From NCBI GenBank assembly GCA_021844425.1, contig JAKBTL010000110.1:1-32662 (forward strand): a DNA stretch of 32,662 nucleotides. Direction: 5' to 3'. The notes beneath the pieces are model-generated. The model worked only from the letters and a program-made list of their open reading frames with translations. It did not search any database and was not told the DNA's origin. Positions 24,724 through 32,659 of this stretch are shown here, piece by piece. The stretch's first letter is position 1, and every line of letters begins with the position of its first letter. A program made the translations under genes and the position numbers. The stretch is from Actinomycetes bacterium (GTDB taxonomy: Bacteria > Actinomycetota > Acidimicrobiia > Acidimicrobiales > RAAP-2).

Positions 24724-26462
24724 TCGTCAGGGTCGTCCCAGACGTGCCGGCGGTGAGCCGCCGGCGGTTCGACTACGCGGTCCCCGAGCGCTGGCGGGCC
24801 GACGTGCGAGCCGGCACGCGGGTGCGCGTGCCCTTCCACGGACGGCGGGTCGGGGCGTGGGTCGTCGAGTGCGAGGTGACGCCGCCTTCGGGCGTCGTGG
24901 TGCGCGAGCTGACGGGGGTCTCGGGTTGGGGCCCCCCGCCGGCGGTCCTCGAGCTCGCCGAGTGGGGCGCGTGGCGCTGGGCGATACCGCTCGCCACCCT
25001 CCTTCGGGTGGCCTCGCCCGAGCGCAACGTCCGGACGCTCCCCGAGCTCGCCGAGGGTGCCGCGCGGCCCGGGGGCGGCGGGGGTCCCCGAATCGCCGAG
25101 CGGCCCGCGCGCCCCGGGGGCGGCGGGGGGACGCTCCCTGCCGGGGTGTCGCTGCGGCGCCTCCCCCCCGCCGAGGATCTCCTGGGCGCGGTCTTGGAGG
25201 TGGTCGCCTCCTCGGAGAGGAGCGGCACGAGCGCGCTCGTCCTCGTCCCGAGCAGGGGGTGGGCCGAGCGGCTCGCGGCAAGGCTCCGGGCAAGAGGCGT
25301 CGACGTCGCGTCGAGCTGGGCAGAGGCCGCCGCCGGCTGGCCGGTCGTGGTCGGGTCGAGAGCGGCCGCATGGGCGCCGGTGCCGCGGCTGGGTGCCGCG
25401 GTGGTGCTCGACGCGCACGACTACGAGGACCGCTACGACGCATCGGAGGTGGTCGCCGAGCGGGCGCGGCGCGCCGGCGCGCCATGCCTTCTGGTCTCTG
25501 CGTGCCCGACGGCCGTGCAGCGCGTGCGCTACGGCCCCCCCGAGGTGCCCGAGCGCGCCGCAGAGCGCGCAGGGTGGCCCGCGCTGCGTGTGGTGGACCG
25601 CCGTGGCTCCGACCCTCGCACGGGGCTCCTCTCCGAGGAGCTTGTCCAGCTCGCCCGCCGGGTCCTTTCGCTCGGCGAGCAGCTCGTCTGCGTGCTCAAT
25701 CGCACGGGGCGGGCGCGCCTGAGCGCCTGTGCGAGCTGCGGCGCGCTGGTGCGCTGCACGGTCTGCGGGCGGGCGGTCGAGTCGACCGGCACGGTGCTGC
25801 GCTGCAGGGGGTGCGCCGCGGAGCGTCCCGTCGTGTGCGCTGAGTGCGGGTCGCTGCGCATGAAGGTGCTGCGCCAGGGGGTCGCACGGGTGCGCGAGGA
25901 GCTCGAAGCGCTCCTCGGGGTCCGGGTCGGGGAGGTGTCGGGGCGTGCAGGCGACGAGCCGGTGCCCGACGACACGGTCCTGGTCGGGACCGAGGCGGTG
26001 CTGCACAGGGTCCGCCATGCGGGCGCGGTCGCCTTCTTGGACTTCGACCAGCACCTGTGCGCCCCGCGGTTTTCCGCGGGCGAGCAGGCGCTCGCGCTGC
26101 TCGTGCGCGCCGGGCGTCTGGTCGGCGGCCGCGACCTAGGCGCGCGGCGCCGCTCGGGGGTCGGCCCGGGCGTCGTGATGGTCCAGACCAGGTTGCCGGA
26201 CCACGACGTGCTGCGTGCCGCCGTGGCAGGCGATCCCGGCCTCTTCACAGAGCTCGAGCTGCGCAAGGAGCTCCGCCTGCCTCCCTTCAGCGCGCTCGCG
26301 ACGCTGAAGGTCGACGCGATGCCCGTGCTCGAAGGCGAGCGCGTGGAGATGTCGCCGCTCGGCGCGGGCCGCTGGCTCGTGCGCGCGCCCGACCACCGGA
26401 CGCTGTGCGACGCGATCGCGAAGGTGCACGGAGGGGCCAGGGTGGACCCCCTCGACGTCTAA
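24720..26462 (+). CDS. priA: PriA-like primosome protein without helicase motifs; probable CTG start
   Basis: Homologue of the replication restart protein. The 580-residue product keeps the N-terminal DNA-binding part ([36 protein letters not shown]) and a zinc-binding region at about 25,728-25,860 with four CxxC pairs (CASC, CTVC, CRGC, CAEC), followed by the FDQHL and [20 protein letters not shown] segments. It has no Walker A GxGKT and the DEEH box reads DAHDYED, so helicase activity is unlikely; this is known for actinobacterial PriA. The family's first strand lies before the first GTG (24744), so the CTG at 24720, overlapping the metK stop as CTGA, is the likely start. A glycine-rich repeat lies at 25068-25129. 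Confidence 0.88.
   Translation: MIVRVVPDVPAVSRRRFDYAVPERWRADVRAGTRVRVPFHGRRVGAWVVECEVTPPSGVVVRELTGVSGWGPPPAVLELAEWGAWRWAIPLATLLRVASPERNVRTLPELAEGAARPGGGGGPRIAERPARPGGGGGTLPAGVSLRRLPPAEDLLGAVLEVVASSERSGTSALVLVPSRGWAERLAARLRARGVDVASSWAEAAAGWPVVVGSRAAAWAPVPRLGAAVVLDAHDYEDRYDASEVVAERARRAGAPCLLVSACPTAVQRVRYGPPEVPERAAERAGWPALRVVDRRGSDPRTGLLSEELVQLARRVLSLGEQLVCVLNRTGRARLSACASCGALVRCTVCGRAVESTGTVLRCRGCAAERPVVCAECGSLRMKVLRQGVARVREELEALLGVRVGEVSGRAGDEPVPDDTVLVGTEAVLHRVRHAGAVAFLDFDQHLCAPRFSAGEQALALLVRAGRLVGGRDLGARRRSGVGPGVVMVQTRLPDHDVLRAAVAGDPGLFTELELRKELRLPPFSALATLKVDAMPVLEGERVEMSPLGAGRWLVRAPDHRTLCDAIAKVHGGARVDPLDV
25068..25129. repeat. 17-bp G-rich direct repeat (period 45) inside priA
   Basis: CCCGGGGGCGGCGGGGG occurs at 25068-25084 and identically at 25113-25129. 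The 45-nt period keeps the frame and gives two RPGGGGG blocks in a linker between the N-terminal domain and the degenerate ATPase core. Confidence 0.88.
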
Positions 26463-26465
26463 ACT
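26460..26465 (+). promoter_or_regulatory. Candidate -10 box, leaderless promoter of def
   Basis: TAAACT starts with the priA stop codon TAA (26460-26462) and ends 8 nt before the def GTG at 26474. No Shine-Dalgarno sequence fits that GTG, which supports a leaderless mRNA. Confidence 0.55.
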
Positions 26466-26473
26466 GCGACATC

Positions 26474-26959
26474 GTGCTCACGATCCGCCAGTACGGAGAC
26501 CCCGTGCTAAAGCAGGTGACGAAGGACGTCGAGGAGATCGACGGCAGCGTGGCGAAGCTCGTCGAGGACATGCTCGAGACCATGTACGCCGCGCCGGGCG
26601 TGGGCCTGGCGGCCAACCAGGTCGGCGTCCAGCGCCGCCTCTTCGTGTACGACATCGGGAACGGCCCCGAGGTGGTCATCAACCCGCGCATCACCGAGAC
26701 GTCGGGGGAGTGGGCCTTCGAGGAAGGGTGCCTGTCGGTGCCGGGGCTCAGCTGGACGATCGTCCGGCCGAACAAGGTGCACCTCGTCGGGCTCGACCTC
26801 GACGGCAGCGAGCTGTCCATCGACGCCGAGGAGTACCAGGGGCGGGTGTTCCAGCACGAGGTGGACCATCTCGACGGCACCCTGCTCATCGAGCGCCTCG
26901 ACGAGGACCAGCGGCGCCAGGCGCTCCAGGCCTTGCGCGCCCGGGTGCTCGCGCGCTGA
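26474..26959 (+). CDS. def: Peptide deformylase
   Basis: A metalloenzyme that removes the formyl group from nascent proteins. The 161-residue product contains the three family motifs: GVGLAANQVG (motif 1), EEGCLSVPG with metal ligand C86 (motif 2) and QHEVDHLDG with H128, E129 and H132 (motif 3). GTG at 26474 is the only start that gives the family N-terminus (LTIRQYGDPVLKQVTKDVEEID); the frame also continues upstream inside priA without homology. It is followed by fmt, which supplies the formylated initiator tRNA, so the pair works on opposite ends of the same cycle. Confidence 0.97.
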   Translation: MLTIRQYGDPVLKQVTKDVEEIDGSVAKLVEDMLETMYAAPGVGLAANQVGVQRRLFVYDIGNGPEVVINPRITETSGEWAFEEGCLSVPGLSWTIVRPNKVHLVGLDLDGSELSIDAEEYQGRVFQHEVDHLDGTLLIERLDEDQRRQALQALRARVLAR

Positions 26960-26987
26960 GCAGGGAGCGGCGGCCGCGGCCCGAAGC

Positions 26988-27854
26988 CTGGTCTATCTCG
27001 GCACGCCTGCGCTCGCGGTGACGCCGCTCGACGCGCTCGTCGAGGCGGGGCACGACGTGCGGCTCGTGGTGACCGGGCCGGACCGCCGGCGGGGGAGGGG
27101 GTCGGCGCGTACGCCGAGCCCGGTCAAGGCCGAGGCGCAGCGCCTCGGGCTGCGGGTGGCCCACGATCTCGACGCGGCGGTCGACGCTGGCGCAGAGCTC
27201 GGCGTCGTCGTCGCGTACGGCCGCATCGTGCCCGGACGGATCTTGGAGCAGCTGCCGATGGTGAACCTCCACTTCTCGCTGCTCCCTCGCTGGCGCGGGG
27301 CCGCGCCCGTCGAACGGGCGATCCTCGCCGGCGACGTGGCGACCGGGGTCTGCGTGATGGCTCTCGAGCGCGACCTGGACACCGGGCCGCTGTACGCGTG
27401 CGAGGAGGTGGCGATCGAGCCTGGCGAGCACCTGGAGGCGTTGCGGGGCCGCCTCGTCGCCGCAGGGACGCGGCTCCTCCTCGACGTGCTCGCGGGCCCG
27501 CTTCCCGAGCCAGAGCCCCAGCACGGGGAGCCGACGTACGCGGAGAAGCTCGACTCTGCGGAGCTGCGCCTCACATGGGCGCGGTCCGCGTCCGAGCTCG
27601 AGCGGGTCGTCCGCCTCGACCGTGCGTGGACGACGTGGAGGGGCAGGCGGCTGCTCGTCCTCGACGCGGAGCCCGTCGGGGCGCCGGCGGACCGAGCGGC
27701 GCCGCCCGGCACGCTCGTGGGCGACGTCGTCGTCACCGGCGCAGGCGGCCTGCGGTTGCGGCGGGTGCAGCCGGAGGGGCGCCCTGCGATGCTGGCCTCC
27801 GAGTGGCTGCGCGGCGCGCGCCCGCTCCCCGGCGAGCGGGCCGGCGGACCCTAG
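26988..27854 (+). CDS. fmt: Methionyl-tRNA formyltransferase, start unclear (possibly CTG)
   Basis: Transfers a formyl group from 10-formyl-THF to Met-tRNA-fMet. The catalytic core is intact: TGPDRRRGRG, SPVKAEAQRLGL, VVVAYGRIVP, the NLHFSLLPRWRGAAPVERAIL block with the folate-site asparagine and histidine, and GVCVMALERDLDTGPL. A C-terminal OB-like domain follows (YAEKLDSAELRLTW onwards). The family N-terminus (VYLGTP) is encoded at 26991-27008, before the first in-frame GTG at 27018, and no ATG, GTG or TTG precedes it in the gap after def. I place the start at CTG 26988, giving 288 residues, but this is inference. The stop TAG is part of the candidate rpe promoter. Confidence 0.88.
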   Translation: MVYLGTPALAVTPLDALVEAGHDVRLVVTGPDRRRGRGSARTPSPVKAEAQRLGLRVAHDLDAAVDAGAELGVVVAYGRIVPGRILEQLPMVNLHFSLLPRWRGAAPVERAILAGDVATGVCVMALERDLDTGPLYACEEVAIEPGEHLEALRGRLVAAGTRLLLDVLAGPLPEPEPQHGEPTYAEKLDSAELRLTWARSASELERVVRLDRAWTTWRGRRLLVLDAEPVGAPADRAAPPGTLVGDVVVTGAGGLRLRRVQPEGRPAMLASEWLRGARPLPGERAGGP

Positions 27855-27857
27855 GCT
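27852..27857 (+). promoter_or_regulatory. Candidate -10 box, leaderless promoter of rpe
   Basis: TAGGCT starts with the fmt stop codon TAG (27852-27854) and ends 8 nt before the rpe ATG at 27866. There is no Shine-Dalgarno sequence in the 11-bp gap. Confidence 0.5.
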
Positions 27858-27865
27858 GGCCCCCG

Positions 27866-28564
27866 ATGGCACGGGACCCCGGGACGCCGGGCGCGTTGAA
27901 GATGGCACCGTCGCTGCTCTCCGCGGACTTCGGCGTCCTCGCCGAGGCGGTCGGCGAGGTGGCCAACGTCGCCGACTGGCTCCACGTCGACGTCATGGAC
28001 GCGCACTTCGTGCCGAACCTGACGGTCGGCCCGCCGGTGGTGGCCTCGCTGCGCAGGCACTCCGGCCTCTACTTCGACTGCCACCTCATGATGACGGACC
28101 CCGGGGACTACCTCGAGGCCTTCCGGGACGCGGGCGCCGACGGTTGTACGGTCCACGTCGAGGTCGGACGGACCGGCGAGCTCCTCGACGAGTGCCACGC
28201 GCTGGGCCTGCGCGCGGGGCTGGCGGCGAACCCCGACACCCCGTTCGAAGCCGTCGAGCCGTACCTCGACAAGGTGGACCTGGTGCTGTGCATGACCGTG
28301 TTCCCTGGGTTCGGCGGGCAGGCGTTCATGGCAGAGGTGCTCCCGAAGGTGAGGGAGGTGCGGCGCCGGCTCGACGAGCGCGGCCTCGCGGTGGACCTCG
28401 AGGTGGACGGCGGCGTCGACCGGGACACCGCGCCGAGGGCGGCCGCGGCCGGGGCGAACGTGTTCGTCGCAGGCTCGGCGATCTTCGGGTCTGAGCGCCC
28501 GTGGGACGCCACCGAGGAGATCCGTGCCGCCGCGCAGCGCGCGTCCGGCGCTCGGCGCCGCTGA
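27866..28564 (+). CDS. rpe: Ribulose-phosphate 3-epimerase
   Basis: Interconverts ribulose 5-phosphate and xylulose 5-phosphate, a TIM-barrel metalloenzyme of the pentose phosphate pathway; ribulose 5-phosphate is also the precursor used by ribBA downstream. The 232-residue product shows the family blocks APSLLSADFGVL, HVDVMDAHFVPNLTVGPPVV, FDCHLMMTDPGDYL, CMTVFPGFGGQAFM and LEVDGGVDRDTAP with the VFVAGSAIFG phosphate site. The ATG at 27866 gives about 13 residues before the first strand. A 115-bp gap separates it from ribD. Confidence 0.96.
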   Translation: MARDPGTPGALKMAPSLLSADFGVLAEAVGEVANVADWLHVDVMDAHFVPNLTVGPPVVASLRRHSGLYFDCHLMMTDPGDYLEAFRDAGADGCTVHVEVGRTGELLDECHALGLRAGLAANPDTPFEAVEPYLDKVDLVLCMTVFPGFGGQAFMAEVLPKVREVRRRLDERGLAVDLEVDGGVDRDTAPRAAAAGANVFVAGSAIFGSERPWDATEEIRAAAQRASGARRR

Positions 28565-28627
28565 GCAGGCTGTGCAGGCGGGGCCCCGGCGTCATGTCCC
28601 AGCAGCGAGGGGGTGCCGCGGGACCGG

Positions 28628-28633
28628 TAGGAT
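28628..28633 (+). promoter_or_regulatory. Candidate -10 box of the rib operon
   Basis: TAGGAT lies in the 115-bp gap between rpe and ribD. A transcript starting near 28640 would have a leader of about 40 nt ending in the GGAGG Shine-Dalgarno sequence at 28671-28675. No FMN riboswitch is recognisable and the leader is too short to hold one. Confidence 0.4.
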
Positions 28634-28679
28634 CGCAGGCCACGACAGCGAGCGCGCAGTGCGAGAACCTGGAGGCGAC

Positions 28680-29732
28680 GTGCAGCCGACGATGACCGGG
28701 GCGCCCGGCACGGCGGAGGACGAGCAGGAGTGGGACGAGCGGCACATGGCCCAGGCGGTCGCCGCCGCGCACTCCGCACGCCTCCGCGCGTCGCCCAACC
28801 CGTGGGTGGGCGCGGTTCTCGTGACCGGTGCGGCCACGTACCAGGCGGCCACGGCGCCGCCCGGAGGGCCGCACGCAGAGGTCTGCGTCCTGCGGCTGGC
28901 TGCCGATGCCGGCGACGCCGCGGCTGGCTCGACCTTGTACACCACGCTCGAGCCCTGCGCCCATTTCGGGCGGACGCCGCCGTGCGTGGACGCGATCGTC
29001 GCCGCGGGCGTGCGGCGCGTGGTCGTCGCTCTCGTGGATCCCGACCCCCTCGTCGCCGGGAGGGGCGTCGAGACGCTGCGTCGCGCCGGCGTGGAGGTGT
29101 CGATCGGGACGCTCTCCGACGCCGTGGAGCGACAGCTCGCGCCCTACCTGAAGCACCGCCGGACCGGCCGGCCGTGGGTGGTGCTGAAGCTTGCCGCGAC
29201 CATGGACGGGAGGACCGCGGCGCCCGACGCGTCGAGCCGCTGGATCACCGGCGCCGCGGCGCGCCGCGACGTGCACGAGCTGCGGGCGGCGTCGGACGCG
29301 GTCCTCGTCGGCGCCGGGACCGTGCGAGCCGACGACCCCGAGCTCACCGTGCGCCACGCCTGGAGCGCCGCGGGCGAGGTCAGACAGCCGATGCGGGTCG
29401 TGCTCGGCCGGGCTCCTGAGGGCGCGAAGGTGCTCCCTGCCCTCGAGCTGGCCGGGAACCTCGAAGACGTGCTCGAGCACTTGGGCGGCCTCGGGGTGCT
29501 GCAGCTGCTCGTGGAGGGCGGCGCGAAGGTCGCCCACGACCTCCACGCGGCAGGGCTGGTCGACCGCTACGTGCTCTATCTCGCCCCTGCGCTCTTCGGC
29601 GGCGACGACGCGCGCCCGCTGTTCGACGGCCCCGGGGCCCCCTCCATCGAAGAGGTGTGGCGCGGCCAGATCGTGTCGGTCGAGCAGCTCGGCGCGGACC
29701 TGCGCGTCGAGCTCGAGCCCGTGGGAGCGTGA
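28680..29732 (+). CDS. ribD: Bifunctional riboflavin deaminase/reductase RibD
   Basis: Carries out the second and third steps of riboflavin synthesis: deamination of the pyrimidine product of GTP and reduction of its ribose chain with NADPH. The 350-residue product has an N-terminal zinc deaminase domain (ligand H65 and base E67 in HAEV; C93 and C102 in [11 protein letters not shown]) and a C-terminal reductase domain ([37 protein letters not shown], and [12 protein letters not shown]). The GTG at 28680 is preferred because GGAGG lies 4 nt upstream; ATG at 28692 is the alternative and would remove four residues. It is followed by ribBA after 4 nt. Confidence 0.95.
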   Translation: MQPTMTGAPGTAEDEQEWDERHMAQAVAAAHSARLRASPNPWVGAVLVTGAATYQAATAPPGGPHAEVCVLRLAADAGDAAAGSTLYTTLEPCAHFGRTPPCVDAIVAAGVRRVVVALVDPDPLVAGRGVETLRRAGVEVSIGTLSDAVERQLAPYLKHRRTGRPWVVLKLAATMDGRTAAPDASSRWITGAAARRDVHELRAASDAVLVGAGTVRADDPELTVRHAWSAAGEVRQPMRVVLGRAPEGAKVLPALELAGNLEDVLEHLGGLGVLQLLVEGGAKVAHDLHAAGLVDRYVLYLAPALFGGDDARPLFDGPGAPSIEEVWRGQIVSVEQLGADLRVELEPVGA

Positions 29733-29736
29733 GACG

Positions 29737-30978
29737 ATGTCGTTCTCGGCGATAGAAGAGGCGGTCGACGCGATCGGTCGGCTAGGGATGGTCGTGGTCG
29801 TCGACGACCAGGACAGGGAGAACGAAGGGGACCTGGTCATGGCCGCGGAGGCCGCGTCGCCAGAGACCATCGCGTTCTATCTCGCGTACACCTCCGGGGT
29901 CATCTGCGTGCCGGTGACCCCCGAGCGCGCAGACGAGCTGGAGCTCCCGCTCATGGTGAGCGAGAACACCGAGTCGCAGCGGACCGCGTTCACCGTCAGC
30001 GTCGACGCGCGGGGCACGACGACGACCGGCATCTCGGCGGCCGACCGCGCCGCCACGATCAGGGCGCTCATCGACCCCGCGACGCGCCCTTCGGACCTCA
30101 ACCGCCCGGGCCACATCTTCCCGCTGCGCTACCGGACCGGCGGTGTGCTCAAACGCGGGGGGCACACCGAGGCGACGGTCGACCTGGCCCGAGCTGCAGG
30201 GCTCACTCCGGCGGGGGTGCTCTGCGAGATCGTGACCGAGGACAAGTCGTCGATGGCGCGCCTCGACGAGCTCGAGCGCTTCGCCCAGCGCCACGGGCTC
30301 CCCCTCATCTCGATCGCGGACCTGATCCGCTGGCGGCGCCGGACCGAGAAGCTCGTCCGCCAGGTCGCCGAGGCGCGGATCCCGACCGGCGCAGGCGACT
30401 GGCGCGCCGTCGTCTACGAGTCCGTGCTCGACGGCGACCAGCACCTCGCGTTCGTGAAGGGAGAGGTGGGCCCGGACCTGCTCGTGCGCGTCCACTCCGA
30501 GTGCCTGACCGGTGACGTGTTCGGCTCGTTGCGCTGCGACTGCGGCCCGCAGCTCCACGCGGCGATGGAGCGCATCGAGCAGGAGGGCCGCGGGGTTGTC
30601 GTGTACCTGCGCGGCCACGAGGGCCGCGGCATCGGCCTCGCCCACAAGATCCGCGCCTACCGCCTCCAGGAGGAGGGTCACGACACGGTGGACGCCAACC
30701 TCGCGCTGGGCCTGCCCGTCGACTCGCGCGAGTACGGCATCGGCTCCCAGATCCTCGTCGACCTCGGCGTGACGACCATGCGGCTCATGACCAACAACCC
30801 GGCGAAGTACGGCGGCATCGAGGGGTTCGGTCTCGAGATCGTCGGCCGCGTGCCGCTGCAGGCGGAGCCGAACCCCGAGAACCTCGCGTACCTGCGGACC
30901 AAGCGTGAGCGCTTGGGCCACCTGATCGACGGCCTCGATGCCGGCGACCTCGACACCGGCGACCTCGAGGCGCGCTGA
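29737..30978 (+). CDS. ribBA: Bifunctional DHBP synthase / GTP cyclohydrolase II
   Basis: Supplies both precursors of lumazine: 3,4-dihydroxybutanone 4-phosphate from ribulose 5-phosphate and the pyrimidine from GTP. The 413-residue product has the RibB domain at about residues 1-205 ([18 protein letters not shown] with acidic metal ligands, [23 protein letters not shown]) and the RibA domain at about 206-413. The zinc cysteines are C256, C267 and C269 in [15 protein letters not shown], and the GTP-site segment [19 protein letters not shown] and YGIGSQIL are intact. ATG at 29737 follows the ribD stop by 4 nt. Next is ribH, with 5 nt between. Confidence 0.97.
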   Translation: MSFSAIEEAVDAIGRLGMVVVVDDQDRENEGDLVMAAEAASPETIAFYLAYTSGVICVPVTPERADELELPLMVSENTESQRTAFTVSVDARGTTTTGISAADRAATIRALIDPATRPSDLNRPGHIFPLRYRTGGVLKRGGHTEATVDLARAAGLTPAGVLCEIVTEDKSSMARLDELERFAQRHGLPLISIADLIRWRRRTEKLVRQVAEARIPTGAGDWRAVVYESVLDGDQHLAFVKGEVGPDLLVRVHSECLTGDVFGSLRCDCGPQLHAAMERIEQEGRGVVVYLRGHEGRGIGLAHKIRAYRLQEEGHDTVDANLALGLPVDSREYGIGSQILVDLGVTTMRLMTNNPAKYGGIEGFGLEIVGRVPLQAEPNPENLAYLRTKRERLGHLIDGLDAGDLDTGDLEAR

Positions 30979-30983
30979 GCTCC

Positions 30984-31541
30984 ATGGGTGGGGAGACCGG
31001 CACCGAGCTGCCTGCGGCCGCGCTCGAGGGGCTCGAACGGCGCGTGGGGCGCTTGCTCGCGGTGGGCCCGGTCGTCGGCTCCGGCGCCTCCGTCCGGGGT
31101 CAGGGGCTCGGCGGCGGCCTCAGGGTGGGGGTCGCGTGCTCGAGGTTCAACGGCGCTCTCACGTTGCGGCTCCTCGAAGGTGCCCTCGAGGCGCTCGACG
31201 AGTGCGGCGTCGACCGCTCCGACGTGACCGTGGCGTGGGCGCCTGGCGCCTTCGAGCTGCCGCTCGTCGCGCGTGCCCTCGTCGCGCGCGGCGTCGACGC
31301 GGTGGTCTGCCTCGGCGCGGTCGTGCGCGGGGAGACCGGCCACTACGAGCTCGTGGCCGGCGAGTGCGCAGGCGGCATCCAGCGCGTCCAGCTCGACACC
31401 GGCGTGCCCGTCGCGTTCGGCGTGCTCACGACCGAGGACACTGGCCAGGCGTTCGCGCGCTCGACGCCCGGCGAGGCGAACAAGGGCCGGGAGGCCGCCG
31501 CAACGGCGGTCGAGATGGCGCGTCTGCTCCAGGCGGTCTGA
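30984..31541 (+). CDS. ribH: Lumazine synthase with N-terminal extension
   Basis: Condenses the pyrimidine and the butanone phosphate to 6,7-dimethyl-8-ribityllumazine, usually as an icosahedral 60-mer or a pentamer. The core starts at about residue 45 (GLRVGVACSRFNGALTLRLLEGA) and includes VAWAPGAFELPLVARAL, LGAVVRGETGHYELVAGE with the catalytic histidine, and VAFGVLTTEDTGQAFAR followed by NKGREAAATAVEM. From ATG 30984 there are about 45 extra N-terminal residues, longer than most relatives; GTG at 31047 would give a shorter extension. No Shine-Dalgarno sequence decides between them. No riboflavin synthase gene (ribE) is present in this cluster. Confidence 0.93.
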   Translation: MGGETGTELPAAALEGLERRVGRLLAVGPVVGSGASVRGQGLGGGLRVGVACSRFNGALTLRLLEGALEALDECGVDRSDVTVAWAPGAFELPLVARALVARGVDAVVCLGAVVRGETGHYELVAGECAGGIQRVQLDTGVPVAFGVLTTEDTGQAFARSTPGEANKGREAAATAVEMARLLQAV

Positions 31542-31545
31542 CGGC

Positions 31546-32442
31546 GTGCTGCGCATCGTCCTTCCGAAAGGGTCGCTCGAACGGGCGACGCTCGAGCTCT
31601 TCGAGGCGGCCGACCTCGCCGTGGCACGGGGGTCCGACGTCGACTACCGGGGATCGATCTGCGACCCTCGGGTGAGCGAGGTCCGGATCCTGCGCCCCCA
31701 GGAGATCCCCGTCTACGTGTCCGAGGGGCTCTTCGACCTCGGGATCACTGGGCGCGACTGGATCGAGGAGCGGGGAGTGGACGTCGTCTCGCTCGGGGAG
31801 CTCGCCTACTCCAAGGCGACGGCCAACCCGATCCGGGTGGTGCTCGCCGTCGCAGAGGACTCAGCGTGCAAGAGCCTGGCGGACCTGGCGGGCAGCGTCG
31901 GCGCCGAAGGGCGACGTCTCCGGGTGAGCACGGAGTACCCGCAGCTCACCTCCCGGGTGCTCGCCGCGCACGGGATCGACGCGGAGATCTCCGTCTCCTA
32001 CGGCGCGACCGAGGCGAAGGTGCCCGACATCGCCGACTGCGTCGTCGAGATCACCGAGACCGGCAGGGCGCTGCGCGCCGCGGGCCTGCGCGTCGTCGAG
32101 ACGCTCCTCGTGTCGCGCACCGAGCTCGTCGCCAACCCGAAGGCCGCTCGAGACCCGGTGAAGCGCCACGCCATGAACCAGCTCCACACCCTCCTCGTCG
32201 GCGCCCTCGAGGCGCGCCAGAAGGTGCTGGTCAAGCTGAACGTCCCGCCCGGCCGCCTCGACGCCGTCGTTGCCGTGCTGCCGTCGATGCGCGCGCCGAC
32301 CGTCTCGGAGCTGTCGGGCGGCCGCGGCTTCGCGCTCGAGACCGTCGTCGCCAAGTCGGACATCAACACGCTCATCCCGGCGCTCAAGGACGAGGGAGCG
32401 ACCGACATCTTGGAGCTGGCGCTGTCCAAGATCGTGCACTGA
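31546..32442 (+). CDS. hisG: ATP phosphoribosyltransferase, long form
   Basis: First and feedback-controlled step of histidine synthesis, joining ATP and PRPP. The 298-residue product is the long form: a catalytic pair of domains (RIVLPKGSLERATLELFEAADL at the start, LRPQEIPVYVSEGLFDLGITG, and the late CVVEITETGRALRAAGLRVVE before the PRPP site) plus a C-terminal ACT-like regulatory domain of about 80 residues (VLVKLNVPPGRLDAVVAVLP onwards) that binds histidine. It therefore does not need HisZ. GTG at 31546 lies 4 nt after the ribH stop. hisE, often next to hisG in actinomycetes, is not here. Confidence 0.96.
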   Translation: MLRIVLPKGSLERATLELFEAADLAVARGSDVDYRGSICDPRVSEVRILRPQEIPVYVSEGLFDLGITGRDWIEERGVDVVSLGELAYSKATANPIRVVLAVAEDSACKSLADLAGSVGAEGRRLRVSTEYPQLTSRVLAAHGIDAEISVSYGATEAKVPDIADCVVEITETGRALRAAGLRVVETLLVSRTELVANPKAARDPVKRHAMNQLHTLLVGALEARQKVLVKLNVPPGRLDAVVAVLPSMRAPTVSELSGGRGFALETVVAKSDINTLIPALKDEGATDILELALSKIVH

Positions 32443-32446
32443 CGGC

Positions 32447-32659
32447 GTGCGCGGGTCGCTCCATCTCGGCGTCGTGTCGGCGTTCGACGACGCACGCGGG
32501 CTCGGGACGGTGACCGACGACGCCGCCAGCGCGTGGCCGTTCCACTGCACCGAGATCGCGGACGGCACGCGCAGCGTCGACGTCGGCAGGCGCGTCGCCT
32601 TCGACGTGGTAGCCGGCCACCTCGGCCGCATGGAGGCGGTCCGGGTGACCAAGCTCTAG
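32447..32659 (+). CDS. Small cold-shock-domain-like protein, divergent
   Basis: The 70-residue product resembles a single cold-shock domain, an OB-fold RNA/DNA-binding module: LGVVSAFDDARGLGTVTDD takes the place of the first strands and RNP1, WPFHCTEIADG that of RNP2, and VGRRVAFDVVAGHLGRMEAVRV the last strands. The aromatic residues that stack on nucleotides in CspA-type proteins are mostly absent (RGLGTV instead of KGFGFI; WPFHCTEI instead of VFVHFSAI), so classical single-strand binding may be weak. The GTG at 32447 is 4 nt after the hisG stop. A longer frame starts inside hisG but those residues are a shadow. A link to histidine synthesis is not evident. Confidence 0.75.
   Translation: MRGSLHLGVVSAFDDARGLGTVTDDAASAWPFHCTEIADGTRSVDVGRRVAFDVVAGHLGRMEAVRVTKL

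Noticed and set aside
28565-28679. FMN riboswitch upstream of ribD
   Set aside because: I looked for the conserved AGGAUCUUCGGGGCAGGGUG-type elements; only an isolated AGGAT occurs, and the leader is too short.
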